The notes below the pieces were generated by a model. The model worked only from the letters and a program-made list of their open reading frames with translations. It did no database searches and was not told the DNA's origin. Positions 55,393 through 64,000 of a stretch of DNA of 64,000 bases are shown piece after piece. The stretch's first letter is position 1, and every line of letters begins with the position of its first letter. The translations under genes were made by a program, and so were the position numbers. The DNA is from Geodermatophilus sp. DSM 44513. Lineage in GTDB: Bacteria > Actinomycetota > Actinomycetes > Mycobacteriales > Geodermatophilaceae. The stretch covers positions 1,302,001-1,366,000 of the forward strand of contig NZ_CP135963.1 of NCBI RefSeq assembly GCF_032460525.1, given 5' to 3'.

Positions 55393-58300
55393 GTGGCCGA
55401 CCAGACAGACGACCGCACGACCACCCCGGCCGAGGAGGACCTCGCGGCCCCGCCGCAGGACGGCGACACCCCCGCGGCCGAGCAGGAGCTCCTGGCCGCC
55501 GAGTCCGGCGAGGACGACGACGCCGGCGAACGGGCCGCCGCGGAGGCACCCGCGGAGCACGCACCTGCCGAGGACGAGGCGCCCGAGCCCCCGGTGGCCG
55601 AGCCGGAGGAGGCCCCGGTCTCCCGCTTCGGCGCGCAGTTCAGCTCCCCGGAGCCCACCGCGGTCATCGCCCGTCCCCGCCGCCGGGCCACCCGGCCGGC
55701 CGGCGCGGCCGACCCGGACGCCTACACCGACCTGCCGCCGGTCGCCCCGGCCCTCCCGGCGTTCGTGAGCTTCGTGGCGCCGACCGAGACCGACGCGCCG
55801 GCCCCGCCGCGCCGGCGCAGCCGCCGACCGCTGGCCGAGTCGCCGGTGGCCGAGGAGGCCGACGCCGAGCCGGCCGAGGACCTCGACGAGGACGTCCCGG
55901 CACCGCGCTCCCGGCGCGGTCGCTCCCGCCGCCGCTCCGCCGCCGAGGAGACCCCCGCGCCGGTCGAGGACACCGAGGACACCGACACCGACGAGGACGC
56001 CGCCGACGAGGACACCACCGCCGGCGACGACGGCGACGACACCGGTGGCGGCAGCCGGCGCCGCCGCCGGGGCCGCCGCGGCCGCGGCCGGGGCCGCACC
56101 GGTGAGGACGCCGGCGACGGCGACGAGGACACCGACGAGGACGCCGGTGACGAGCGGGGCACCGACGACGCCGACGAGGACAGCGACGCCGGCGAGGACA
56201 CCGCCGAGGACGACGACGAGGGCGGCTCGAGCACCCGCCGCCGGCGTCGGCGCCGCCGCCGGGGGAGCAGCAGCGCCGAGCCCGGTGAGGCCACCGCCGA
56301 CGGCGACGACGACCGCCCGGAGCGGGCCGGCCGCAACGGCCGCACCACCAGCGACGACGACGTCCGGGGGGTGGCCGGCTCCACCCGCCTGGAGGCCAAG
56401 CGGCAGCGCCGCCGGGACGGTCGGGACAGCGGCCGCCGCCGCACGGCGATCCTCACCGAGTCCGAGTTCCTCGCCCGCCGCGAGGCGGTGGACCGCAAGA
56501 TGGTCATCCGCCAGCGGGGCGAGCGCACGCAGATCGCCGTCCTCGAGGACGACGTGCTCGTCGAGCACTACGTGACCCAGGCGCAGGCGACGTCCTTCGC
56601 CGGCAACGTCTACCTCGGCCGGGTGCAGAACGTGCTGCCCAGCATGGAGGCCGCGTTCGTCGACATCGGCAAGGGCCGCAACGCGGTGGTCTACGCCGGC
56701 GAGGTCAACTGGGACGCCGCCGGCCTGTCGGGCAAGCAGCGCTCCATCGAGCAGGCGATGAAGTCCGGCGACAAGGTGCTCGTCCAGGTCACCAAGGACC
56801 CGATCGGGCACAAGGGCGCCCGGCTGACCCAGCAGGTCAACCTGCCCGGCCGGTTCCTGGTCTACGTGCCGGGCGGGTCGATGACCGGCATCAGCCGCAA
56901 GCTGCCCGACACCGAGCGCACCCGGCTCAAGGACATCCTCAAGAAGATCGTCCCCGAGGACGCCGGCGTGATCATCCGCACCGCCGCCGAGGGCGCCTCC
57001 GAGGAGGAGCTCACCCGCGACGTGGCCCGGCTGCAGGCCCAGTGGGAGGTCATCCAGAAGAAGGCCGAGTCCTCCTCCACCGCCCCGGCGCTGCTCTACG
57101 GCGAGCCCGACCTCGCCATCCGCGTCATCCGCGACGTCTTCAACGAGGACTTCAAGGAGCTCGTCGTCCAGGGCGACGACGCCTGGGACACCGTCGAGGC
57201 CTACGTCGCACACGTCTCCCCGGAGCTGTCCGGGCGGCTGACCCGGCACACCGGCGAGGGCGACGTCTTCCGCGACCTGCGCATCGACGAGCAGCTGATG
57301 AAGGCCCTCGACCGCAAGGTGTGGCTGCCCTCGGGCGGCTCGCTGGTCATCGACCGCACCGAGGCGATGACCGTCGTGGACGTCAACACCGGCAAGTTCA
57401 CCGGCTCCGGCGGGAACCTCGAGCAGACCGTCACGCGCAACAACATGGAGGCGGCCGAGGAGATCGTCCGCCAGCTCCGGCTGCGCGACATCGGCGGCAT
57501 GATCGTCATCGACTTCATCGACATGGTGCTGGAGAGCAACCGCGACCTGGTGCTGCGCCGGCTCACCGAGTGCCTGGGCCGCGACCGCACCAAGCACCAG
57601 GTCGCCGAGGTCACCTCGCTCGGCCTGGTGCAGATGACCCGCAAGCGGGTCGGCCAGGGCCTGCTGGAGGTCTTCTCCGAGCCGTGCGAGCACTGCCGCG
57701 GACGGGGTGTCGTGGTGCACCTCGACCCGGCGGAGGACAAGCGCCGCGGCGGCGGGAACGCCCCAGCGGGCAACGGCGGTGGCACCGGCCGGCGCGAGCA
57801 GCAGCGCGGCGACCGCGGACGCGACGGCGGCGCCCGGCCGGCCGAGGAGACTCCGGACCCGGTGCCCGCCGACGCCGCGGAGGAGACCCCCGCGGTCACC
57901 GGCACCGAGGGCGACGGCCAGCGCTCCGGCGGCGGACGCCGCAGCCGCGGCCGGCGCAACCGCGGCCAGTCCGGTGAGGACCGCGCCGCCGAGGACGCCG
58001 CCGTGCTCACGGCGACCGTCGACGCGCCGGCGCCGGAGGTCGAGCAGCCGGCGGTCGAGCAGCCGGAGGTCGAGCAGCCGGAGGTCGAGCAGCCCGTGGT
58101 CGAGCAGCCCGAGGCGGCCGTGCCCGAGGCCGCCGCGGCCGGCGGGACGCCGGAGGTGGCCGACCCCGCGCCGGTGGAGCCGGTCGCCGAGCGCATCGGC
58201 ACCCCGTTCGCCGCCCAGCCGCAAGCGGCCGAGCAGGAGTCCGCCCAGCCGCAGGCCGCGCAGCCGCAGGCAGTCGACCAGGAGGCCGCGCAGCCCGAGC

Positions 58301-58464
58301 CGCCGGCCGACGACGAGGCCGTGCCGGCCGGCGCCGGCCCCGACGACCCCGGCCCGGCGGAGGCGCACGAGGACCCGGTCGAGCCGACCCCCGTCGAGGC
58401 GCCGGTCACCCGCCCGCGCCGCCGGCGGGCCGCCAGCCGCCCCGCGGGACCGCCGGCGTCCTGA
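55393..58464 (+). CDS. rne: Ribonuclease E/G with long acidic/basic flanks
   Basis: Endoribonuclease for mRNA turnover and rRNA processing. 1023 aa. The first about 340 residues are Glu/Asp-rich with basic islands ([24 protein letters not shown]), likely RNA- and partner-binding. The catalytic core begins near VIRQRGERTQIAVLEDD with an S1 domain (NVYLGRVQNVLPSMEAAFVDIG), the DNase I-like site DRTEAMTVVDVNTGKF ... IDFIDM and the zinc-link CEHCRGRG. The C-terminal tail carries VEQPxVEQPE and AQPQAA repeats. GTG 55393 follows AGGAGG. This layout with the core in the middle is actinobacterial. Confidence 0.95.
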   Translation: MADQTDDRTTTPAEEDLAAPPQDGDTPAAEQELLAAESGEDDDAGERAAAEAPAEHAPAEDEAPEPPVAEPEEAPVSRFGAQFSSPEPTAVIARPRRRATRPAGAADPDAYTDLPPVAPALPAFVSFVAPTETDAPAPPRRRSRRPLAESPVAEEADAEPAEDLDEDVPAPRSRRGRSRRRSAAEETPAPVEDTEDTDTDEDAADEDTTAGDDGDDTGGGSRRRRRGRRGRGRGRTGEDAGDGDEDTDEDAGDERGTDDADEDSDAGEDTAEDDDEGGSSTRRRRRRRRRGSSSAEPGEATADGDDDRPERAGRNGRTTSDDDVRGVAGSTRLEAKRQRRRDGRDSGRRRTAILTESEFLARREAVDRKMVIRQRGERTQIAVLEDDVLVEHYVTQAQATSFAGNVYLGRVQNVLPSMEAAFVDIGKGRNAVVYAGEVNWDAAGLSGKQRSIEQAMKSGDKVLVQVTKDPIGHKGARLTQQVNLPGRFLVYVPGGSMTGISRKLPDTERTRLKDILKKIVPEDAGVIIRTAAEGASEEELTRDVARLQAQWEVIQKKAESSSTAPALLYGEPDLAIRVIRDVFNEDFKELVVQGDDAWDTVEAYVAHVSPELSGRLTRHTGEGDVFRDLRIDEQLMKALDRKVWLPSGGSLVIDRTEAMTVVDVNTGKFTGSGGNLEQTVTRNNMEAAEEIVRQLRLRDIGGMIVIDFIDMVLESNRDLVLRRLTECLGRDRTKHQVAEVTSLGLVQMTRKRVGQGLLEVFSEPCEHCRGRGVVVHLDPAEDKRRGGGNAPAGNGGGTGRREQQRGDRGRDGGARPAEETPDPVPADAAEETPAVTGTEGDGQRSGGGRRSRGRRNRGQSGEDRAAEDAAVLTATVDAPAPEVEQPAVEQPEVEQPEVEQPVVEQPEAAVPEAAAAGGTPEVADPAPVEPVAERIGTPFAAQPQAAEQESAQPQAAQPQAVDQEAAQPEPPADDEAVPAGAGPDDPGPAEAHEDPVEPTPVEAPVTRPRRRRAASRPAGPPAS

Positions 58465-58483
58465 CACCCGGTACCCGCACCGC

Positions 58484-58543
58484 GAGCGTGTGCGCCGGCG
58501 CCCCCGTCCCCGGCCGGGGAACCGGGCCCCGGCGCACGCGCTC
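58484..58543 (+). terminator. Strong hairpin behind rne
   Basis: 15-bp stem (58484-58498 with 58529-58543) with one G-T wobble; the loop contains the perfect palindrome CCCCGGCCGGGG at 58509-58520. It starts 20 bases after the rne stop. Confidence 0.75.
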
Positions 58544-58594
58544 CGGGCCGGGCCGGGCGGTCGGGGGGCCTGCCGCGCGTCCTGGCCGCTCGGG

Positions 58595-58600
58595 TACGCT
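58595..58600 (+). promoter_or_regulatory. -10 box for rplU-rpmA
   Basis: TACGCT gives a leader of about 120 bases before rplU, unusually long for this window. The leader contains a GCGCACCG/CGGTGTGC hairpin and may be a ribosomal-protein leader. Confidence 0.35.
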
Positions 58601-58728
58601 GGTCGGGTTGCACCGCCCCGGCACCGCGCACCGCACGGTGTGCACCTGGGAGGCGGGCAACCCGTCCAGCACCCGGCGCCCGGCGTCCGGGCGCACGCAG
58701 GACACGACAGAGGCGATCGAGGAGTCCA

Positions 58729-59043
58729 GTGGTGTACGCAGTCGTCAAGGCCGGTGGCCGCCAGCACAAGGTGGCCGTGGGCGACCGGTTCACGGTCAAC
58801 CGTCTCGTGGGTGAGGCGGGCGACTCCGTCACCCTGCCGGCCCTGCTGCTGGTCGACGGCGACACCGTCACGAGCGACGCGGCGACCCTGGCCGGCGTCA
58901 CCGTGACCGGCGAGATCGTCGGCCACGGCAAGGGCCCGAAGATCCGCATCCACAAGTTCAAGAACAAGACCGGGTACCACAAGCGTCAGGGGCACCGTCA
59001 GCCGCTGACCGACGTGGTCGTCCGCGACATCACGAAGGGCTGA
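58729..59043 (+). CDS. rplU: 50S ribosomal protein L21
   Basis: 104 aa, full length. [19 protein letters not shown] at the N-terminus and [26 protein letters not shown] at the C-terminus are diagnostic. GTG 58729 follows GAGGAG. rpmA starts seven bases after its stop. Confidence 0.97.
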   Translation: MVYAVVKAGGRQHKVAVGDRFTVNRLVGEAGDSVTLPALLLVDGDTVTSDAATLAGVTVTGEIVGHGKGPKIRIHKFKNKTGYHKRQGHRQPLTDVVVRDITKG

Positions 59044-59050
59044 CGCCGAC

Positions 59051-59308
59051 ATGGCACACAAGAAGGGCGCCTCGTCCTCCCGCAACGGCCGCGACTCCAA
59101 CGCCCAGCGTCTGGGCGTCAAGCGCTTCGGTGGCCAGGTCGTGAAGGCCGGCGAGATCATCGTCCGCCAGCGTGGCACCCACTTCCACCCGGGCCTGGGC
59201 GTCGGCCGCGGCAACGACGACACGCTGTTCGCGCTGCAGCCGGGCTCGGTCACCTTCGGCACCAAGCGGGGGCGCAAGACCGTCTCCATCACCGCCGTCG
59301 CGAGCTGA
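59051..59308 (+). CDS. rpmA: 50S ribosomal protein L27
   Basis: 85 aa. [24 protein letters not shown] is diagnostic; the N-terminus needs no proteolytic trimming, unlike in Firmicutes. Followed within five bases by palindromic element copy E. Confidence 0.97.
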   Translation: MAHKKGASSSRNGRDSNAQRLGVKRFGGQVVKAGEIIVRQRGTHFHPGLGVGRGNDDTLFALQPGSVTFGTKRGRKTVSITAVAS

Positions 59309-59312
59309 CGTA

Positions 59313-59366
59313 GGACCCCGTCCTCCTCACCGCTCGCAGGCTCGCGGTGAGCCTCTGGACGGGGCC
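59313..59366. repeat. Intergenic palindromic element, copy E (probable rpmA terminator)
   Basis: Arms 59313-59323 and 59357-59366. The core is GCGAGCCTGCGAG (one change on this alignment). Stem bases differ from the other copies on both sides so that pairing is kept. Confidence 0.7.
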
Positions 59367-59446
59367 GTTCCAGCACGTCACGAGCGCACGGGCCCTCCGC
59401 CCGTGCGCTCGCAGCGCTCGACAACGAGGAAAGAGGCGGCGCGGAC

Positions 59447-60922
59447 ATGGCCGCTTTCGTGGACCGCGTGGTCGTGCACGTGGCCGCGGGCAACGGCGGG
59501 CACGGGGTCGCGTCGGTGCACCGCGAGAAGTTCAAGCCGCTCGGCGGCCCCGACGGGGGCAACGGCGGCAACGGCGGGGACGTCGTCCTCGAGGTCGACC
59601 CCAGCGTGCACACGCTGCTGGACTTCCACCACCGCCCGCACCAGAAGGCCGGCAACGGCCGCCCCGGCGAGGGCAGCAACCGGCACGGCGCCCGCGGGGA
59701 GGACCGCGTGCTGCGGGTCCCCGCCGGCACGGTGGTCAGCACCCCCGACGGCACGGTGATCGCCGACCTCGTCGGCGCCGGCACCCGCGTCGTCCTCGCG
59801 CACGGCGGCAAGGGCGGCCTGGGCAACGCCGCGCTGGCCAACGCCCGCCGCAAGGCACCCGGCTTCGCGCTGCTCGGCGAGCCCGGCGAGGCGCTGGACG
59901 CCGTCATCGAGCTCAAGAGCATCGCCGACGTCGGCCTGGTCGGGTTCCCGTCGGCCGGCAAGTCCTCGCTGATCGCGGCCGTGTCCGCGGCGCGGCCGAA
60001 GATCGCCGACTACCCGTTCACCACGTTGGTGCCCAACCTCGGCGTGGTCCGGGCCGGCGACACCGTGTTCACGATGGCCGACGTCCCCGGGCTGATCCCC
60101 GGCGCCTCGGAGGGCCGCGGACTCGGGCTGGAGTTCCTCCGCCACATCGAGCGCTGCGCCGTGCTGGTGCACGTGGTCGACATGGCCACGATGGAGCCCG
60201 GCCGCGACCCGGAGAGCGACATCGAGGCCCTGCAGCACGAGCTGGCCCAGTACCGCGCCGACCTGGTCGACCGGCTGCGGGTCGCCGTCCTCAACAAGGT
60301 GGACGTCCCCGACGCCCGGGAGCTGGTCGACCTGGTGCGCGAGCCGCTGGAGCAGCGCGGCCTGCAGGTGTTCGCGGTGAGCGCCGCGACCGGCGAGGGG
60401 CTGCGCGAGCTCGGCTTCGCGCTGGCCGCGGCGGTCGAGGAGCACCGCGCCGCGCTGCCCGAGCCGGAGCCGGTGCGGATCACCCTGACCCCGCGCGCGG
60501 TGGACGACAGCGGCTTCACCGTCGCGCGCGACCCCCAGGACGAGGGCGTGTTCGTCGTCCGCGGCGTCAAGCCCGAGCGCTGGGTCCGCCAGACGGACTT
60601 CACCAACGACGAGGCCGTCGGCTTCCTGGCCGACCGGCTCAACCGGCTGGGCGTCGAGGACGCCCTGCAGGCGGCCGGCGGGCAGGAGGGCGACACTATC
60701 GTCATCGGTGACGTCGCCTTCGACTTCGTGCCGACGCTGCCGGCGGGCACGCTGAGCGTCGAGGAGACCGCCGGGCTCGGCGGGCGCGGCACCGACGCCC
60801 GCATCGACGCCCCGCACCGGGTGCGCGCCGAGGAGCGGCTGGCCGCCAAGAAGGCGCGCCGGGTGCCCTACGAGCTGACCGACACCTGGACCGACGACGA
60901 CCTGCCCCGGGACGACGGGTGA
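59447..60922 (+). CDS. obg: GTPase Obg/CgtA
   Basis: Essential 50S-associated GTPase. 491 aa. The Gly-rich Obg domain ([18 protein letters not shown]) is followed by the G domain with [11 protein letters not shown] (P-loop), [16 protein letters not shown] (switch II) and LNKVDVPD (NKxD), then the actinobacterial C-terminal OCT domain ([22 protein letters not shown]). An acidic tail closes the protein. Preceded by GAGGAAAGAGG. proB overlaps its stop by four bases. Confidence 0.96.
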   Translation: MAAFVDRVVVHVAAGNGGHGVASVHREKFKPLGGPDGGNGGNGGDVVLEVDPSVHTLLDFHHRPHQKAGNGRPGEGSNRHGARGEDRVLRVPAGTVVSTPDGTVIADLVGAGTRVVLAHGGKGGLGNAALANARRKAPGFALLGEPGEALDAVIELKSIADVGLVGFPSAGKSSLIAAVSAARPKIADYPFTTLVPNLGVVRAGDTVFTMADVPGLIPGASEGRGLGLEFLRHIERCAVLVHVVDMATMEPGRDPESDIEALQHELAQYRADLVDRLRVAVLNKVDVPDARELVDLVREPLEQRGLQVFAVSAATGEGLRELGFALAAAVEEHRAALPEPEPVRITLTPRAVDDSGFTVARDPQDEGVFVVRGVKPERWVRQTDFTNDEAVGFLADRLNRLGVEDALQAAGGQEGDTIVIGDVAFDFVPTLPAGTLSVEETAGLGGRGTDARIDAPHRVRAEERLAAKKARRVPYELTDTWTDDDLPRDDG

Positions 60923-62058
60923 CGCTGCGCGCGGAGATCGGCGGTGCGCGCCGCGTCGTGGTCAAGGTCGGCTCCTCCTCGCTGACCACACTGCCCGGCG
61001 GCCTGGACGAGGCGCGGCTCACCGCGCTGGTCGACGTCCTCGGCGCCGTGCACGCGCAGGGCCGGGAGGTCGTGCTCGTCTCCTCCGGCGCGATCGCCGC
61101 CGGGCTCGCCCCGCTCGGCGTCACCGGCCGGCCGCGGGACCTCGCCACCGCGCAGGCCGCGGCCAGCGTCGGGCAGCTGCGGCTGGTGCAGACCTACGCC
61201 GACGCCTTCGCCCGGCACGGCGTCACCGTCGGGCAGGTGCTGCTGACCGCCGACGACCTCACCCGGCGCAGCCACTACCGCAACGCCCAGCGCACCCTGG
61301 ACCGGCTGCTGACCCTCGGTGCGCTGCCGATCGTCAACGAGAACGACACGGTGGCCACCGAGGAGATCCGGTTCGGCGACAACGACCGGCTGGCCGCCCT
61401 GGTCGCGCACGTGGCCCGGGCCGACGCGCTGCTGCTGCTCTCCGACGTCGACGGCGTCTACGACGGCGACCCGCGCCGGGGCCCCGCGCAGCTGGTCGAC
61501 ACCGTGCGCGACGCCGCCGACCTCGACGCGGTCAGCCTGGGCACGGCCAGCCGCAACGGCGTGGGCACCGGCGGGATGGCCACCAAGGTGGAGGCCGCGC
61601 TGATCGCCGCCCGCTCCGGCGTACCCGCCGTCGTCACCTCCACCGCCCGGGCCGCCGCCGCGCTGGCCGGGGAGCCGGTGGGCACCCGGTTCGCCGTCAC
61701 GGGCCCGCGGCCGCGCGCCCGGCAGTTCTGGCTGCGCTTCGCCACCCGGCCGCGTGGCCGGCTGGTGCTGGACGAGGGCGCGGTGCAGGCCGTGCGCGAG
61801 CGGCACGCCTCCCTGCTGCCGGCGGGCATCACCGGCGTGGTGGGGGAGTTCCTCGCCGACGACCCGGTCGAGCTGGTCGGCCCGGACGGCGTCGTGGTGG
61901 CCCGTGGGCTGGTCGCCTACGACGCCCGCGAGCTGCCCCCGCTGCTGGGCCGCAAGACCGGCGACCTGGACCCGGAGTACCGCCGCGAGATCGTGCACCG
62001 CGACGAGATGGTGCTCGTCAGGCGCCCCGTCCTGGGTCGAGAGACTGCTGCACCGTGA
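60919..62058 (+). CDS. proB: Glutamate 5-kinase
   Basis: First step of proline synthesis. 379 aa: amino acid kinase domain ([52 protein letters not shown]) followed by a PUA domain ([21 protein letters not shown]). GTG 60919 overlaps the obg stop as GTGA, and def overlaps its own stop the same way. proA does not follow, unlike in many genomes. Confidence 0.96.
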   Translation: MTLRAEIGGARRVVVKVGSSSLTTLPGGLDEARLTALVDVLGAVHAQGREVVLVSSGAIAAGLAPLGVTGRPRDLATAQAAASVGQLRLVQTYADAFARHGVTVGQVLLTADDLTRRSHYRNAQRTLDRLLTLGALPIVNENDTVATEEIRFGDNDRLAALVAHVARADALLLLSDVDGVYDGDPRRGPAQLVDTVRDAADLDAVSLGTASRNGVGTGGMATKVEAALIAARSGVPAVVTSTARAAAALAGEPVGTRFAVTGPRPRARQFWLRFATRPRGRLVLDEGAVQAVRERHASLLPAGITGVVGEFLADDPVELVGPDGVVVARGLVAYDARELPPLLGRKTGDLDPEYRREIVHRDEMVLVRRPVLGRETAAP

Positions 62059-62537
62059 CGATCCGCCCCATCCGCGAGCTCGGTGACCCGGTCCTGCGCA
62101 CGCCCGCCGACGAGGTGCGCCGCTTCGACCGGGAGCTGGCCGCGCTCGTCCGCGACCTGGAGGACACCGTCGCCGACCCGGGCCGGGCCGGGGTGGCCGC
62201 GCCGCAGATCGGTGTCGGGCTGCGCGCCTTCGCCTACAACGTGGACGGCGTCATCGGGCACGTGGTCAACCCGCGCATCGTCGAGCTGTCCGAGGAGACC
62301 CAGGACGGCGACGAGGGCTGCCTGTCCATCCCCGGCATCTGGGCGCCCACCGTCCGGGCCGAGCGCGCCGTCGTCGAGGGCGTCGACGTGCGCGGCGAGC
62401 CGGTGCGGCTGGCGGGGACCGGCCTGATGGCGCGGGCGCTGCAGCACGAGGTCGACCACCTCGACGGGAAGCTGTACATCGACCGGCTCACCGGGGAGGC
62501 GCGCAAGGCCGCGCTGCGGGCCCTGCGCGAGCGCTGA
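62055..62537 (+). CDS. def: Peptide deformylase
   Basis: Removes the formyl group from nascent proteins. 160 aa. The three motifs are present: GVAAPQIG (46-53), EGCLSIPG with metal ligand Cys89, and QHEVDHL with His131, Glu132 and His135. The GTG start overlaps the proB stop by four bases, so obg-proB-def looks translationally coupled. A second def gene is likely elsewhere, as such genomes usually have more than one. Confidence 0.95.
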   Translation: MTIRPIRELGDPVLRTPADEVRRFDRELAALVRDLEDTVADPGRAGVAAPQIGVGLRAFAYNVDGVIGHVVNPRIVELSEETQDGDEGCLSIPGIWAPTVRAERAVVEGVDVRGEPVRLAGTGLMARALQHEVDHLDGKLYIDRLTGEARKAALRALRER

Positions 62538-62706
62538 CCGGCCCGGCCGGGCCGGCCGTCCGCCGCGGGCGCTCGTGCCCTGCCCACCACGGTGGTCCGC
62601 GCACGAGGCGCCCCGGAGCCCGAGGGGTCCCCGCCCGGACTGGTGAGCACCGTTCCCAGTAGCGTCGGGTGCGGCCGGAGTCAGGGACGTCGTGGAGGAG
62701 CAGATC

Positions 62707-63030
62707 GTGGCGGAGTCGGAGCACCAGCGGCGGCAGCGGGGCGCGGGCGCAGGGCGCCTGGTCCGCAGGGCGGCGGGGGTCGTCGCGACCGGGGTGACCG
62801 GGGTGCTCGTCGTGCGCCTGGCCGAGGGGTCCGAACCGGGCAGCCTGCCGCGCAAGGTCGCCGTCCGGGTCACCCGCTGGGGCATCGTCGGCACCCGGCG
62901 CGCCGAGGCCGCCGTCGAGCGGGCCCGGCTGGCCGCCGGCGACGTCCGCGCGCAGGCCTACGCCGACCTGGGTGAGTCCGCCCCGCCGCCGGCCGCCCGG
63001 GGCGCCGGCGGCCACGACCACCCGCACTGA
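62707..63030 (+). CDS. DUF1490 (PacL-like) metal-efflux partner protein
   Basis: 107 aa. One hydrophobic segment (AAGVVATGVTGVLVVRLA), an amphipathic region (RVTRWGIVGTRRAEAAVERARLAAGDVRAQAYADL) and a C-terminal GGHDHPH metal-binding end. DUF1490 proteins of M. tuberculosis (PacL1, Rv3269) scaffold and assist the P-type ATPase CtpC in zinc tolerance through a similar acidic/His tail. GTG 62707 was preferred because GGAGGAG precedes it; 62692 is in frame but lacks a site. The stop overlaps the ATPase start as TGATG. Confidence 0.83.
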   Translation: MAESEHQRRQRGAGAGRLVRRAAGVVATGVTGVLVVRLAEGSEPGSLPRKVAVRVTRWGIVGTRRAEAAVERARLAAGDVRAQAYADLGESAPPPAARGAGGHDHPH

Positions 63031-64000
63031 TGTCCACGCTCATCGCGGACCCGCCGGTCGTGTCACCGGCCGGCGACCCGGTCGTCGTCGCCGACGCCGG
63101 CGGGCGGGTCCGCCTGGCGGTGCCCTGGCTGACCGGCTCGCCGTCGCGGGCGGTGCTCGCCGAGGACGGGCTGGACGACGTCCCCGGCGTGCTGGCGGTG
63201 CAGGCCTTCCCGGTCACCGGGCACGTGGTGGTCTGGGCCGACGCCGCCACGGACCGGGCGGCGGTCCTGCAGGTGCTGACCGCGGTGGCCGCGGCCCCGG
63301 CCGACGCGCCGGTCGCCCGCGCGCCGCGGTCGGCCGACGTCGCCAACCGGGAGCTGGTGCGCATCGCCGTGGGCGGGGCCGCGCTGGTGCTGCTCGGCGT
63401 CCGCCGCTACGGGCTGGGCCGCCCACCGGCGCTCTCGCCGGGCAGCCGGTTCGCCGTGTCGGTGGTGACCGTCTTCACCGGCTACCCGTTCGCCAAGGGC
63501 GCGCTGGGGGCCCTGGCCGGCCGGCGCACCGCGGGCACCGACGCGCTGGTCACCGCCGCCACCGTGGCCAGCCTGCTGCTGCGGGAGAACGTCGTCGCGC
63601 TCACCGTGCTGTGGCTGCTCAACATCGGCGAGTGGCTGCAGACTCTCACCCTGCGCCGCACCCGCCGGGCCATCTCCGCGCTGTTGGCCGGCGCGGAGAC
63701 CACCGCCTGGGTGCTGCTGCCCGACGGCACCGAGCTGCAGGTCGACCTCGCCCGCCTGCAGGTCGGTGACCTGGTGGTGCTGCACGACCAGGTCACCGTG
63801 CCGGTGGACGGCGAGGTGGTGGAGGGCACCGGCGTGGTCGACCAGGCGGCGATCACCGGCGAGCCGCTGCCCGCGGCGAAGGCCCCCGGCGACCGGGTGC
63901 ACGCCGGGTCGGTGAACCTGCGCGGCCGGCTGGTGGTGCGCGCCTCGGCCACCGGTGAGGACACCGCCATCGGCCGGATCATCGCCCGCGTCGAGCGGGC
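63030..64000 (+). CDS. CtpC-like metal-transporting P1-type ATPase, N-terminal part
   Basis: 323 codons up to the window end. The N-terminal cytosolic domain is degenerate and lacks a CxxC heavy-metal site. Transmembrane segments follow (ELVRIAVGGAALVLLGV, FAVSVVTVFTGYPFAKGAL, DALVTAATVASLLLRENVVALTVLWLLNIGEWL), then the actuator domain ending in VDQAAITGEPLP, the TGE loop. The phosphorylation site and metal-binding helices lie outside. The preceding DUF1490 gene makes the CtpC/CtpV group the best match; manganese or zinc would be expected. Confidence 0.85.
   Translation, partial: MSTLIADPPVVSPAGDPVVVADAGGRVRLAVPWLTGSPSRAVLAEDGLDDVPGVLAVQAFPVTGHVVVWADAATDRAAVLQVLTAVAAAPADAPVARAPRSADVANRELVRIAVGGAALVLLGVRRYGLGRPPALSPGSRFAVSVVTVFTGYPFAKGALGALAGRRTAGTDALVTAATVASLLLRENVVALTVLWLLNIGEWLQTLTLRRTRRAISALLAGAETTAWVLLPDGTELQVDLARLQVGDLVVLHDQVTVPVDGEVVEGTGVVDQAAITGEPLPAAKAPGDRVHAGSVNLRGRLVVRASATGEDTAIGRIIARVER

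Noticed and set aside
54916..59961. A 1681-codon minus-strand frame over rne, rplU, rpmA and obg
   Set aside because: A GC-skew shadow: it runs antisense through four well-recognised genes, and its repeats mirror the RNase E tail.

Overview
The window comes from a very GC-rich actinobacterium. The gene content (class F sortase, mycothiol-dependent reductase homologue, Eis-type acetyltransferase, SigX5-like sigma factor, DUF4233, DUF1490) and the gene order point to the Geodermatophilaceae (Blastococcus, Geodermatophilus, Modestobacter) or a close relative; the genus cannot be decided by reading alone. Two stretches follow the order known from Mycobacterium tuberculosis: DUF5130 - pepN - dsbA-like - rpiB on the left (compare Rv2468c-Rv2465c), and tig - clpP1 - clpP2 - clpX - valS - folC - DUF4233 - ndk - (radical SAM, DUF2344) - rne - rplU - rpmA - obg - proB on the right (compare Rv2462c-Rv2439c). 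In M. tuberculosis rpiB and tig lie almost side by side; here about 26 kb of accessory genes separate them.

Layout. 1-2.0 kb: a prolyl oligopeptidase cut by the window edge. 2.1-4.7 kb: an HNH nuclease and a surface protein with its own class F sortase. 4.8-14.9 kb: kynureninase, amidase, DUF5130, aminopeptidase N, mycothiol-linked reductase, SDR, metallo-beta-lactamase-fold hydrolase, DUF429 protein and rpiB. 15.0-21.5 kb: a secreted PHP phosphoesterase with a striking His-rich N-terminus, an Eis-like acetyltransferase, a large lipoprotein and a sigma factor. 21.6-25.7 kb: a complete nickel-pincer set (larA-larE divergent from larB-larC). 25.8-31.9 kb: a Tat-exported cyclase-family protein and a purine-degradation block (uricase, DUF6986 protein, allantoinase, ureidoglycine aminohydrolase).

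31.9-38.5 kb is a low-GC, gene-poor island. A 45-bp perfect direct repeat made of the 3' part of tRNA-Gly(TCC) flanks 4.8 kb (33568-38451) holding a DUF4365 nuclease-TPR protein, an unrecognised 296-aa protein and a gene broken by one in-frame amber stop. No integrase is visible, so it looks like a decayed or non-autonomous tRNA-integrated element with a possible defence gene. It is the best candidate here for something undescribed.

38.5-64 kb is core: a YraQ-type permease with its TIGR03943 partner, tRNA-Pro(TGG), trigger factor and the Clp protease, a DUF559 protein, a DUF2236 oxygenase, an archaeal-like valyl-tRNA synthetase, folate and nucleotide genes, RNase E, ribosomal proteins L21 and L27, Obg, ProB, peptide deformylase, and the start of a PacL-CtpC-type metal-efflux pair running off the window.

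Two patterns recur. Many genes start 6-9 bases after a TANNNT or CANNNT -10 box with no Shine-Dalgarno sequence, the signature of leaderless mRNAs. And a roughly 55-bp palindromic element with compensatory base changes sits directly behind stop codons at five places, probably as a terminator or a REP-like family.
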